Source: Fen-330 sp050008465
GTDB lineage: Bacteria; Acidobacteriota; Terriglobia; Bryobacterales; Bryobacteraceae
DNA: 15,248 bases
NCBI GenBank assembly: GCA_050008465.1
Contig: JBEKMO010000104.1
Span: 1 to 15,248 of the forward strand
Reading direction: 5' to 3'
Part shown: positions 7,127-14,062 of the stretch, one piece after another
Layout of the letters: each line of letters begins with the position of its first letter
Position numbering within the stretch: the first letter of the stretch is position 1
Position numbers and translations under genes: made by a program
Notes under the pieces: model-generated
Database searches by the model: none
The model's input: the letters and a program-made list of their open reading frames with translations, nothing else
What the model was told of the DNA's origin: nothing

Positions 7127-7902
7127 TCCTCGACATCGGAGATCTGCCGATCGGCTTGCGCACGGCGGACTCCGGTTTTGCGGGCATGTTGCAGGCGCGC
7201 TACGCGGGCTTCGTCACCCCGGGCGTGCGCCCCGCCGCCGAATTCGACATCGAACTGGTGTCCCCGGAGACGATGTCCCCGGACGACGACCTGCGCGTGA
7301 CCACGGTTGCTGGCCGCTGGACGTTCGAGCGGGGAGACTTCCGGGCGGAGTTCGATCCAGCCGTCCGGCGGGGGCACATCCGGCAATCGGCCAGCCCGTA
7401 CGCGATTGACTCGGTACTGCGCATCGTTCATACTCTGCTGCTGGCGGGCACGGGCGGCTTTCTGTTGCATGCGGCGAGTGGCATGCGGAACGGCAGGGCC
7501 CTTCTGTTCGCGGGCCAGTCGGGCGCGGGGAAGACGACGATCGCAAGCCTCGCGCCGAACGACGTCACTCTGTTTAGCGACGAAGTTTCTTATGTCCGCA
7601 GGCTCCCCGAGGGCTACCGGTCCTACGGCACCCCCTTCACCGGTGAGCTAGCGAAGCCGGGAGCGAACAGGTCGGCTCCCGTGGGGGCGCTCTATCTCTT
7701 GGTGAAAGGGGGTGCGAACCGGATCGAACCGGTCGGCCCGGCGGAAGCCGTCCGGCGGCTGCTGGAGAATATCCTGTTCTTTGCCCGGGAGAGCAGCCCG
7801 GTAGTCCAACTGCTTCAGACTGCCTGCGAATTCGTCAGCCAGGTGTCCGTCTACCGGCTGACCTTCCTGCCGGATGCCCGCGTGTGGGAAATGATTGTAT
7901 GA
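7090..7902 (+). CDS. HPr kinase-like (HprK C-terminal fold) P-loop protein
   Basis: A 270-residue protein with a P-loop GQSGAGKTT (about residues 142-150) preceded by LLHAASGMRNGRALLFA and followed by LFSDEVSYVRR. This layout is shared by HPr kinase/phosphorylase homologues of RiPP loci. In known family members such as the paeninodin kinase the target is the C-terminal serine of a lasso precursor. The first 110 or so residues form a variable N-terminal domain. The start is TTG 7090, just after a GGGAGGGGG stretch, inside the end of the peptidase gene (37-base overlap). No in-frame ATG lies near the 5' end, so a different rare start cannot be excluded. Its stop overlaps the ATG of the PqqD gene (ATGA). 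Whether it phosphorylates the peptide or has another role is unproven; many homologues are uncharacterised. Confidence 0.85.
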   Translation: MLPGSALPAIQVILDIGDLPIGLRTADSGFAGMLQARYAGFVTPGVRPAAEFDIELVSPETMSPDDDLRVTTVAGRWTFERGDFRAEFDPAVRRGHIRQSASPYAIDSVLRIVHTLLLAGTGGFLLHAASGMRNGRALLFAGQSGAGKTTIASLAPNDVTLFSDEVSYVRRLPEGYRSYGTPFTGELAKPGANRSAPVGALYLLVKGGANRIEPVGPAEAVRRLLENILFFARESSPVVQLLQTACEFVSQVSVYRLTFLPDARVWEMIV

Positions 7903-8195
7903 TGACCCAGTACATCGCACGAAGTTCAAGAATCGCTTCCCGTCTCCTGGAAGGCGAGATGATCGTCGTCTCGGCCGAGGACTCCGCGCTGTTCAGTCTG
8001 AATGAGATCGCAACGGCGATCTGGCTGGCCGCGGATGGCCGCACGCCGCTTCGCGAGATCGTCGAACAGCGCGTCTGCGCGGTCTATGAGGTCGATCCGG
8101 AAACTGCACTGCGGGACGCCGAGGAGCTGGTGCGTGGGCTTTGCGCCCACGGAATCCTGCTCACCTCCGACCGGCCTTTCCCGGAGGCCGTTTGA
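7899..8195 (+). CDS. PqqD-like RiPP precursor-recognition protein
   Basis: A 98-residue protein with the PqqD/RRE winged-helix pattern: an N-terminal beta stretch (YIARSSRIASRLLEGEMIVV), LFSLNEIATAIWLAADGRT as the central helix with the usual L-N-x-x-A-x-x-I/L-W signature, then helices PLREIVEQRV and PETALRDAEELVRGL and the final strand HGILL. Such proteins bind the leader peptide (here probably KPYRKPEF) and hand it to the maturation enzyme. ATG 7899 overlaps the upstream stop as ATGA; ATG 7902 is equally possible. The radical SAM gene begins 20 bases after its stop. Confidence 0.9.
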   Translation: MMTQYIARSSRIASRLLEGEMIVVSAEDSALFSLNEIATAIWLAADGRTPLREIVEQRVCAVYEVDPETALRDAEELVRGLCAHGILLTSDRPFPEAV

Positions 8196-8214
8196 AGCTC
8201 TCCAGGCCGCCCAG

Positions 8215-9311
8215 ATGACTTCTCTCATGGAGCGGGTGAGCGCCAAAGCCCTGGAGCTGGGCGTCCCGCTCAGTGCCCACCTGGACCTGACCTACCGCTG
8301 CAACCAGCGTTGCATCCACTGTTACCTCGATCACGACGATCAGGGGGAAATGAGCACGAGCGAGATCCGGGATCTTCTGGGCCAGATGGCGCGGGCTGGA
8401 GTGCTGTTCTTGACCGTAAGCGACGGAGAGGTTTTCTTGCGGGAGGATCTCTTCCCAATCCTCGAGCATGCGCGCGCACTCCTCTTCAGCGTGAAGTTGA
8501 AAACCAACGGTACGCTGATCCGCGAGCGCCACGCCGCGCGCCTGCGTGCGCTGGGAATCGGGCAAGTTCAGGTCAGCATCTGCTCGCACCGTACCGAGGT
8601 GCACGATGCCGTCACGCAGGCGCCGGGTTCGCTGGAGCGCTCACTCGCCGGCATTCGTCTTCCGCGAGCGCAGGGGATTCGCGTGGTGGCAGCCAACGTT
8701 CTGATACGGCAGAACGCACGGGACCACGCCGGGGTGAAGGCGCTGGCTTCCGAGTTGGATGCGGAGTTCACGATCGATCCGACGATCACCCCCCTATGAA
8801 CCGCGATCCATCGATTCTCGCGCTGAACCTCCCCCGCGGCGAACTGGAGAGGATCTTCCGCGACGAGACTGTGGTCGGCGATGTCGGCTGCTTCACCGCT
8901 CCCCCGGGCCCCCTCGACGACAGCATCCTGGGAGGCATTGCCCGTAGTGCCGGAGGCACGCTGTGCTACGTATCGCCCTACGGAGACATCTACCCCTGCG
9001 TGCAGTTTCCGCTGAGCTGCGGCAATTTGCGCCTGCAGCCGTTCGCCGAGATTTGGCGTCATTCGCCGCAATTCAAGGCAGTCCGTTCGATCCGCGTGCG
9101 CGACCTGACCACCTGCTCGTCCTGCGTCCATGTGGGGACCTGCACGCGCTGCCCCGGCCTGGCATACCTGGAGGGCAATGTACGCGGGCCCTCGACGGCC
9201 GACTGCGAAAAATCCTTCGTCCGGACAGGAATCGAGGCCGCAACGATGCTGGCGAAGGGGCACGACGAGAGGACCGGCCCTGCCCGCGCCGCTTCCCTGG
9301 ACCGGCGATGA
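8215..9311 (+). pseudogene. Radical SAM/SPASM RiPP maturase split by a one-base frameshift
   Basis: The N-terminal part (8215-8799) has the radical SAM cluster motif CNQRCIHCYLD, Cys29/33/36. It stops at TGA 8797-8799. The family sequence resumes in another frame at about 8796 (MNRDPSILALN) and runs to 9311 through a SPASM domain: LCYVSPYGDIYPC, then CSSCVHVGTCTRC and a final Cys in STADC. Adding one C to the C6 run at 8789-8794 joins the parts into a normal protein of about 365 residues. Two further oddities stand out. The usual S-G-G-E motif reads SDGE (Asp about residue 70). The position where a SPASM first cysteine is expected (8946-8948) is AGT Ser, one base from TGT Cys. The enzyme would install a modification on the precursor using 4Fe-4S clusters and SAM. 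Start 8215 has a weak ribosome site; 8227 is an alternative. A sequencing error is possible for the frameshift but would not explain the other changes. Confidence 0.85.
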
Positions 9312-9468
9312 TACGTCATTACGATTGCATTCCGCAGGGCCAAAACCCCCGCCCCCTTAACCTTGAACGGGGTGAATGTGTTCAGCAGGAGCTCCGACCA
9401 GCCCGCGAGCTTCAGCCTATTGTCAGCCTGCCATTTGAAGGGACCCATGGAGGTGGCCCGCCTGCTGT
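9312..9468. other. Orphan segment between the radical SAM gene and the ABC remnant
   Basis: These 157 bases have no counterpart in repeat copy A. They replace the bulk of the missing ABC gene. Both strands are mostly open: the minus strand can read GPFKWQADNRLKLAGW and FTPFKVKGAGVLALRNA, the plus strand RHYDCIPQGQNPRPLN. Neither is recognised, so it may be a scrap of inserted DNA. Confidence 0.35.
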
Positions 9469-9607
9469 GATGCGCGCCGATGTCATTCACGTCATGCCCG
9501 GGGGAAAGGTTGTCGAGTCCGGCACGCACGCGGAACTGCTCTCCCGCGGCGGCCTCTACGCCCAGTCCTGGCTGGCCCAGACGGCAATTCCCGCCGCCGT
9601 CCCATGA
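9469..9607 (+). pseudogene. 3' remnant of a second ABC exporter gene
   Basis: The sequence encodes MRADVIHVMPGGKVVESGTH and then AELLSRGGLYAQSWLAQ, matching the final 45 residues of the full exporter at 87-1937 (from its MRADVIHVM on) with a few changes. Everything upstream, including both transmembrane and ATP-binding motifs, is absent. The remnant keeps the native ATGA overlap with the following nucleotidyltransferase gene. No functional protein can be made from it alone. It shows that the gene order here was once radical SAM, perhaps other genes, ABC, nucleotidyltransferase. Confidence 0.88.
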
Positions 9608-10701
9608 TCTCCCCGCTCCTTCTGCACTGCGCTCGTGCGCGCCCCGATTTGGAAACCCTCCGCGGGCTGGCTGCGGAGGAGGTGGACTGGACGGCGCTGG
9701 TCCAGCAGTCCGTCCTCCACGGGTTGGGGCCCATCGTTTACTGGTATCTGAATCAGGCCTGCCCGGACACTGTGCCCGAGGGACTCCACAGCCAGTTTCG
9801 CCAGAACGCCCGGCGCAACCTGCTGGCGACCGCGGAGCTGCTTAGACTCCTCGAGATCTTCGAGGCCGCCTCGATCCCGCTTGTGCCGTTTAAAGGGCCG
9901 GCTCTGGCCTGGTCGCTGTACGAGGACCCCGCGTTGCGGGAAATGAGTGACCTGGATGTCCTTGTCCGGCCGCGAGATGTGGACCGCGCAATCGGTCTGC
10001 TGCGCTCCCACGGTTACCGGCCGTGGTTCTCCTGCGTGGACAGGAGGTTCTTCGCGGGTAGCCAGGAGATGCCGCTCGTCCGTGAGGATGGGAGTGTGGC
10101 CGTAGACCTGCACTGGGGCCTGCTGCCTCGGTACTTTCCGCTGGATGCCAGCGTATTCTTCGAGCGACTCGCGCCGGTTCCGATCGCCGGGCGGCAGGTG
10201 CCAACCTTCTGTCCGGAGGACCTGCTGCTGTTCCTCTGCGTGCACAACAGCAAGCACGGCTGGACCTTGCTGGCCTCGCTCTGCGATATCGCCAGACTGA
10301 TCGACCGCTGCGCGGTGAACTGGGACGACGTGCTCGCTCGCGCGCGGGCCAGCCACGTTTCGCGATGCCTCTCGTTGAGCCTGACTCTGGCGCGCGACCT
10401 CCTCGGAGCAGCGACGCCGGAACTGCGTCGCGAGACTCTCGCCGCCTCTGCGCGAGAACAGTTGATGAATGGCTCCGGCGATGTGTCGGCGCGTTCTCAC
10501 CTCGCGCTGCTGGAGCGCCTGACGGATAAGGTCCGCTTCTGGCAGGACATCCTAAGACCCAAGCTGGCGGACTTCGAATCCCTCCATATCCCCGCCTCGC
10601 TCTTCCCCGTGTACTACGTGGCCCGGCCGCTTCGCCTCGCGGCGAAATACGGCCTTCTGGCCGCCCGCCGCCTCCTGACCGCCGGCCGGATGCTCGCCTA
10701 G
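9604..10701 (+). CDS. Nucleotidyltransferase-fold protein (NTP_transf_5-like), copy 2
   Basis: A 365-residue paralogue of the protein at 1937-3031. It keeps FKGPALAWSLY, the acidic SDLDVLVRPRD pair and VDLHWGLLPR, so it is probably as functional as copy 1. Differences cluster in the first 85 residues (for example EEVDWTALVQQSVLHG against SVSDWSVLAGQATRHG); the remainder is close to identical apart from scattered changes. This mosaic pattern suggests gene conversion, or stronger constraint on the catalytic and C-terminal parts. The ATG overlaps the stop of the ABC remnant (ATGA), so it is probably still translated with the RiPP operon. It is the last gene of that operon. Substrate and reaction are unknown. 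Confidence 0.88.
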   Translation: MISPLLLHCARARPDLETLRGLAAEEVDWTALVQQSVLHGLGPIVYWYLNQACPDTVPEGLHSQFRQNARRNLLATAELLRLLEIFEAASIPLVPFKGPALAWSLYEDPALREMSDLDVLVRPRDVDRAIGLLRSHGYRPWFSCVDRRFFAGSQEMPLVREDGSVAVDLHWGLLPRYFPLDASVFFERLAPVPIAGRQVPTFCPEDLLLFLCVHNSKHGWTLLASLCDIARLIDRCAVNWDDVLARARASHVSRCLSLSLTLARDLLGAATPELRRETLAASAREQLMNGSGDVSARSHLALLERLTDKVRFWQDILRPKLADFESLHIPASLFPVYYVARPLRLAAKYGLLAARRLLTAGRMLA

Positions 10702-10756
10702 TCCCGCCGCGCCCCAGCCGCCTGAAGGCATCGACGGCCGTGGTGTGTCTGGTTTC

Positions 10757-11358
10757 TCGACCCCTCAAGCCATACACAGCCCGACGGTCTGTTGCGAGAC
10801 GCGAATGCGGCCGGTCCCTGCTTTCTCTCGACTCAGCCAGAATGTCTGTGGCATGCCGTGGCATGCGCAATGCATATGCTATGGGCATTTCGGCTGCGTG
10901 CTGAGGTGGCGCCGAGTGCGGAGCGAGCCAGGATGATCAGACCGCGGAGCGCTGTCTCGGATCGTCAAGGAGGCTCCAGCGCCAGGCACAGGAGCGCAGG
11001 CGGGGATGGCTCTGGTTGACCATCAAAACGTCGCCGGCGGGACTTCGAGGCGAGCGACGGGAGCACACCGTGGAGAGGCGGCGGTACGAGCGAGTCAGCG
11101 CTACGCTGCGATGCACCTTCGCAGGGGCGTCCCAAGTTGCGGAGCCGTGGATTGGGTTGACGGAGATCGGAGATCTCATGTTGCGGGAGATGACGCTAGA
11201 GAGGATGCAGGGATACTTCTCGACGTTGTCGTTCAGACGAAGCGCGATCGGGATGGCGAAAACCACGCGCTTGAGATTCTGTGGGTGGACCAGACAGTCG
11301 CCGGGTCGGGCATCATTGAGGCGTTTGTCCGGGAATTTCCCAGGGTGACACAGGCGGC
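10757..11358. other. About 600 bp without a convincing gene
   Basis: Open frames exist on both strands (for example 11016-11348 plus and 10937-11266 minus). None shows a recognisable family, a good ribosome site or a natural boundary, and they overlap each other. A short palindrome-like GGCATGCCGTGGCATGC occurs near 10851-10867. The region sits between the repeat end and the IS21 element and is probably degraded or intergenic DNA. Confidence 0.4.
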
Positions 11359-11365
11359 TGTCCTG

Positions 11366-11752
11366 TTAGCGATCATCAGAAAGCGTATTTTTCTGAACAT
11401 CTGCCGGGGCGATCTTCTCGCCGGCCATGTGGCGTAGTTTGAGCCGGAGGTATTCCAGGTAGGTTTCGGGCACGGGATGGGCCAGCAGTTCCTCGATGAC
11501 CGGCTGGAAGTAGGCCAGCGAGCGGATCGGCGACAGCGGCGGCACGGCGGCTGGGCGGACCAGGCGGCGCAACGAGGCCAGCAGCAGGGCCGACTCGACC
11601 AAACGCAGGGGGATGCCGCGGTCGTGAAGGCGCCGGGCTTGCCTTTGGTCCTGGACGCTGGCGCGCAGCGGGGTATCCGGGAGATCGACATACAGCAGGA
11701 GGACGGCGGCCACGTAGGTTGCGGCATCGGCGGCGGGATTCGGCGCGCTCAT
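11366..11752 (-). CDS. Third ORF of the IS21 element, unknown function
   Basis: A 128-residue protein starting at ATG 11752, which overlaps the istB stop as ATGA, so it is translated with istA and istB. It begins MSAPNPAADAATYVAAVLLLYV and continues with LPDTPLRASVQDQRQARRLHD, a helical leucine/arginine-rich part (LVESALLLASLRRLVRP) and SPIRSLAYFQPVIEELL. There is no recognised domain. The LPDTP/ARRLHDRGIPL pattern, followed by a helix and PIRSLAYF, looks like a small DNA-replication- or transposition-associated protein, but I cannot assign a function. The classical IS21 has only istA and istB, so a coupled third gene is unusual. It ends within a few bases of the proposed element end. Confidence 0.7.
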   Translation of the reverse strand: MSAPNPAADAATYVAAVLLLYVDLPDTPLRASVQDQRQARRLHDRGIPLRLVESALLLASLRRLVRPAAVPPLSPIRSLAYFQPVIEELLAHPVPETYLEYLRLKLRHMAGEKIAPADVQKNTLSDDR

Positions 11753-12537
11753 CTCTTCCTCCGCCGGGCGACCGTTTCCAACTCGCGCTCGCGGACGCGG
11801 TAGCTGCTGCCCTCGAGGACGGTCACCTCGGCGTGATGCAGCAGACGATCCAGCATCGTGGCGATGCAGGTGGCATTGGGAAAGACTTCGTTCCACTCCT
11901 TGAACGGTCTGTTGGTGGTGACGATCACGGACTTGTGTTCGTAGCGGCGGTTGATGACCTCGTAGAGCAGGTCGGCGGCCTTGTCGTCGAAGGAGAGATA
12001 CCCGACCTCGTCGATACACAACAAGCCCACGTTGGAGTAAGTGCGCAGCTTGCGGCGGCGTCCTTCCGGGCTCTGGCGCTGCAGATCCTCCAGCAGGGCG
12101 GGCGCGGCGCGAAACAGCACCGAGCTGCCGGCCAGCACGGCGGCGTGGCAGATGTTCTGGGCGATCATCGTCTTGCCCAGGCCGTTGCGGCCCACCAGGA
12201 CCAGGTTGCGGCCTTCGCGGAGGAAGTCCAGCAGCAGAGCACGCTCGATGACCTCGCGTTCGATCTTGGCCGGCCAGGTCCAATCGAAGTCGGCCATGGG
12301 TTTGAAGCTCTTGATGCCGGAGAGCCGCAGGCGCCGCTCCAGGCTGCGGCGGGAGCGTTCGGCGGCCTCGGCCTGAGCCAGTTGCTCCAGCAGCACGTAA
12401 GGCGACCAGCGCGCTTTGGTGGCCCGCGCCAGGAAGTCATCCAATTCCGCTGGAACGGCGCGCACACCGATCTGCTGGAGCTGGGCGGCGAGACTACTGA
12501 TCGGGTTCGTCGTCGTCGCGGGAGCGGGCGAGGGCAT
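11749..12537 (-). CDS. istB: IS21-family transposition helper ATPase IstB
   Basis: A 262-residue AAA+ ATPase related to DnaC. It has Walker A GRNGLGKT (about residue 114; the family usually has G-x-x-G-x-G-K-T), LLCIDEVGYLSFDDKAADLL as Walker B with the IstB-typical DE-x-GY, the sensor-like VIVTTNRPFKEW, and a C-terminal RLLHHAEVTVLEGSSYR box. The N-terminal ERRLRLSGIKSFKPMADFDW is typical of IstB. It loads the transposase onto target DNA. ATG 12537 overlaps the end of istA by 44 bases, the usual coupling in this family. All motifs are intact, so the element may be active. Confidence 0.93.
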   Translation of the reverse strand: MPSPAPATTTNPISSLAAQLQQIGVRAVPAELDDFLARATKARWSPYVLLEQLAQAEAAERSRRSLERRLRLSGIKSFKPMADFDWTWPAKIEREVIERALLLDFLREGRNLVLVGRNGLGKTMIAQNICHAAVLAGSSVLFRAAPALLEDLQRQSPEGRRRKLRTYSNVGLLCIDEVGYLSFDDKAADLLYEVINRRYEHKSVIVTTNRPFKEWNEVFPNATCIATMLDRLLHHAEVTVLEGSSYRVRERELETVARRRKR

Positions 12538-13987
12538 CGTAGGTCTCCAGATCGTGGGGCCGAACGTCGATGGATTGGGCCTCGGGATGTCGGCTGAGGT
12601 CGACGGCCACTCGGGCGGGCGCCGAGCGCTGTTGCCGGCGCAGCAGGAAAGCCACCGAGGAAGCGCGCGGCGTGTTTCGCTCCAGTGCTTCGCGGATGGC
12701 GCGGCCGAGAGCCGCGGCGCCGTACAGATCCAGCAGCTTGATGAGCTGTGCGGTCTGGCTGCCGGCCGACTCTCCCTGCGCGAAGGCCAGATCGAGCAGC
12801 GTTTCACTCTCCGGCACGGCTTGGGCCAGCCGGCCGGTGGGGGTGGCGCCGAAGGCTTTGCGCTTGGCCTTCAGCAGCGCGTCCTGATGAGCCGGGTCCA
12901 GCACCGGTTCGTGACGGTCGTAACTGCGCGGGTGGCGGGCCACTTCCTGGGTGCCGTCCAGAATGCGGACCAGCGTGTCGGAGGCCGCCAGGGTCAGCGG
13001 GCGGACCACGGCCTGGGGCGGGATCGAGTAATCGTTGAGGTCGAAGCGGACGTAGATTGTTTTGGGCGAGCGGACCGGAAGGATCAGATCGGTGGAGAAG
13101 GGATGGGCCGGAGGAGGCAGCAGGCGCGGCTGTTCTTCGGCGAAGGCCTGGGCGACAGTGCGGCGATCGTCTCCCGGCCAGGGGCGTTGATGCGCGATCT
13201 GGTCGCGCCAGAGCAGCGCCTGCCGGTTGCACTCGGCCAGCGTGGTGAAGGGCCGGCCCGCCCAGAAGGAGTCGCGGACATAGCGAATGGCGCGCTCCAC
13301 GCGCCCTTTTTGATTTCCCGCCCGCACCTGGCAAGGGCGCGCCACGAAGTGATAGTGGGCGCATAGCTCCAGCAGCCGCGGGTGGAAGTGGATCTGATCG
13401 CCGCGGCGTTCCAGCACGGCACTGCGGAGATTGTCATAGAGAATCACGCGGGGCTGGCCGGACCATGCTTCGAAGGCATGCACGTGCCCGCGCAGGAAGT
13501 TCTCCATGGTCTGGTCGAAGAAGAACTCCAGATACAGCGCCCGCGAGTAGGAGAGCGTGATGAGGAAGCAGGAGAGCTGGCGGCGGGCACGGCCGATTGC
13601 GACCTGGCCGAAGTGGGCCCAGTCAACCTGCGCTTGCTCGGCGGGAAACATTTGCAGGCGCAGGAAGGGCTCCGGCCGGGCCGGCCGCAAACGGGCCACT
13701 ACGCGCCGCAACTGGACGACGCCGCCGGAGTAGCCGCGCTCGCGGATCATCTGGTAAATGCGCGTGGCGGTGAGCCGGGGATGCCGATCCAGGGTCTGGC
13801 GGACGAACTCCAGATAGGGATCGGCCAGCGAGGGACCGAGCGGCATGCCGCGATGAAAACGCTCGGATTCGACGGCCTGGCGGACGGTGTCGGGGTGAAC
13901 GCCGAGTTCTCGGGCGATGGTGCCGATTTTCCAGTGCTCGGCGTAAAAGTAGCGACGGATCTGCACACGGGTTTCCGGACTGATCAT
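12494..13987 (-). CDS. istA: IS21-family transposase IstA
   Basis: A 497-residue transposase. The N-terminus is a helix-turn-helix (IGTIARELGVHPDTVRQAV) followed by a second DNA-binding region (LTATRIYQMIRERGYSGG). The DDE core is visible as QVDWAHFG (Asp122), LYDNLRSAV (Asp185) and KGRVERAIRYVRD (Glu231). A C-terminal domain with the IS21-typical YVRFDLNDYSIPP follows. No frameshift is seen. The ATG at 13987 lies about 75 bases inside the proposed element end and has only a weak ribosome site. With istB it forms the cut-and-paste machinery of the element. Confidence 0.95.
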   Translation of the reverse strand: MISPETRVQIRRYFYAEHWKIGTIARELGVHPDTVRQAVESERFHRGMPLGPSLADPYLEFVRQTLDRHPRLTATRIYQMIRERGYSGGVVQLRRVVARLRPARPEPFLRLQMFPAEQAQVDWAHFGQVAIGRARRQLSCFLITLSYSRALYLEFFFDQTMENFLRGHVHAFEAWSGQPRVILYDNLRSAVLERRGDQIHFHPRLLELCAHYHFVARPCQVRAGNQKGRVERAIRYVRDSFWAGRPFTTLAECNRQALLWRDQIAHQRPWPGDDRRTVAQAFAEEQPRLLPPPAHPFSTDLILPVRSPKTIYVRFDLNDYSIPPQAVVRPLTLAASDTLVRILDGTQEVARHPRSYDRHEPVLDPAHQDALLKAKRKAFGATPTGRLAQAVPESETLLDLAFAQGESAGSQTAQLIKLLDLYGAAALGRAIREALERNTPRASSVAFLLRRQQRSAPARVAVDLSRHPEAQSIDVRPHDLETYDALARSRDDDEPDQ

Positions 13988-14062
13988 ATGGGTCTCTCAT
14001 CTGCGGGGCGGAAATCGTGGAAAGGGATCGACGAAACGGGCGCTGCGGCCGCAGATCGCGCA

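Larger units (their letters stand above)
9469..10756 (+). repeat. Direct repeat, copy B (ABC 3' remnant plus nucleotidyltransferase)
   Basis: This is the second copy of the block at 1799-3086, in the same orientation and about 7.7 kb apart. The left boundary is abrupt at GATGCGCGCCGA; the right end fades about 55 bases past the nucleotidyltransferase stop. Recombination between the two copies would delete the whole precursor-to-radical-SAM module. Confidence 0.85.
11359..14062 (-). mobile_element. IS21-family insertion sequence with three ORFs
   Basis: The element carries istA, istB and a third overlapping gene on the minus strand. Its proposed ends read inward as TGTCCTGTTAGCGATC (from 11359) and TGCGCGATCTGC (from 14062 on the minus strand); both begin with TG and share GCGATC. 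Related short sequences, CATCTGCCGGGGCG at about 11399 and CATCTGCGGGGCGG at about 13999, lie near the two ends, as expected for IS21-type multiple terminal repeats. No clear target duplication was found, so the ends may be off by several bases. The right end cuts a PDZ/S41 gene remnant. Confidence 0.75.

Noticed and set aside
8785..8800. Canonical programmed -1 frameshift site
   Set aside because: C-CCC-CTA does not let the second tRNA re-pair fully and no strong downstream stem is evident, so a simple indel is preferred.
6405..9311. Classical lasso peptide cluster
   Set aside because: No asparagine-synthetase-like cyclase or transglutaminase-like protease is present in the window, and a radical SAM enzyme is; the lasso link rests only on the leader motif and accessory families. 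The unread gene left of position 1 could still change this.
10751..10912. Possible second short precursor containing KPYTAR
   Set aside because: There is no ATG, no acidic residue after the motif and no core-like tail; the similarity is a single tripeptide in an arginine-rich shadow frame.
10937..11348. Overlapping open frames on both strands between the repeat and IS21
   Set aside because: No domain, ribosome site or boundary favours one of them over the others.
11719..13366. Long plus-strand open frames opposite istA and istB (for example 11719-12597 and 12416-13366)
   Set aside because: They lie fully antisense to well-recognised IS21 genes, match no family and reflect high GC content.
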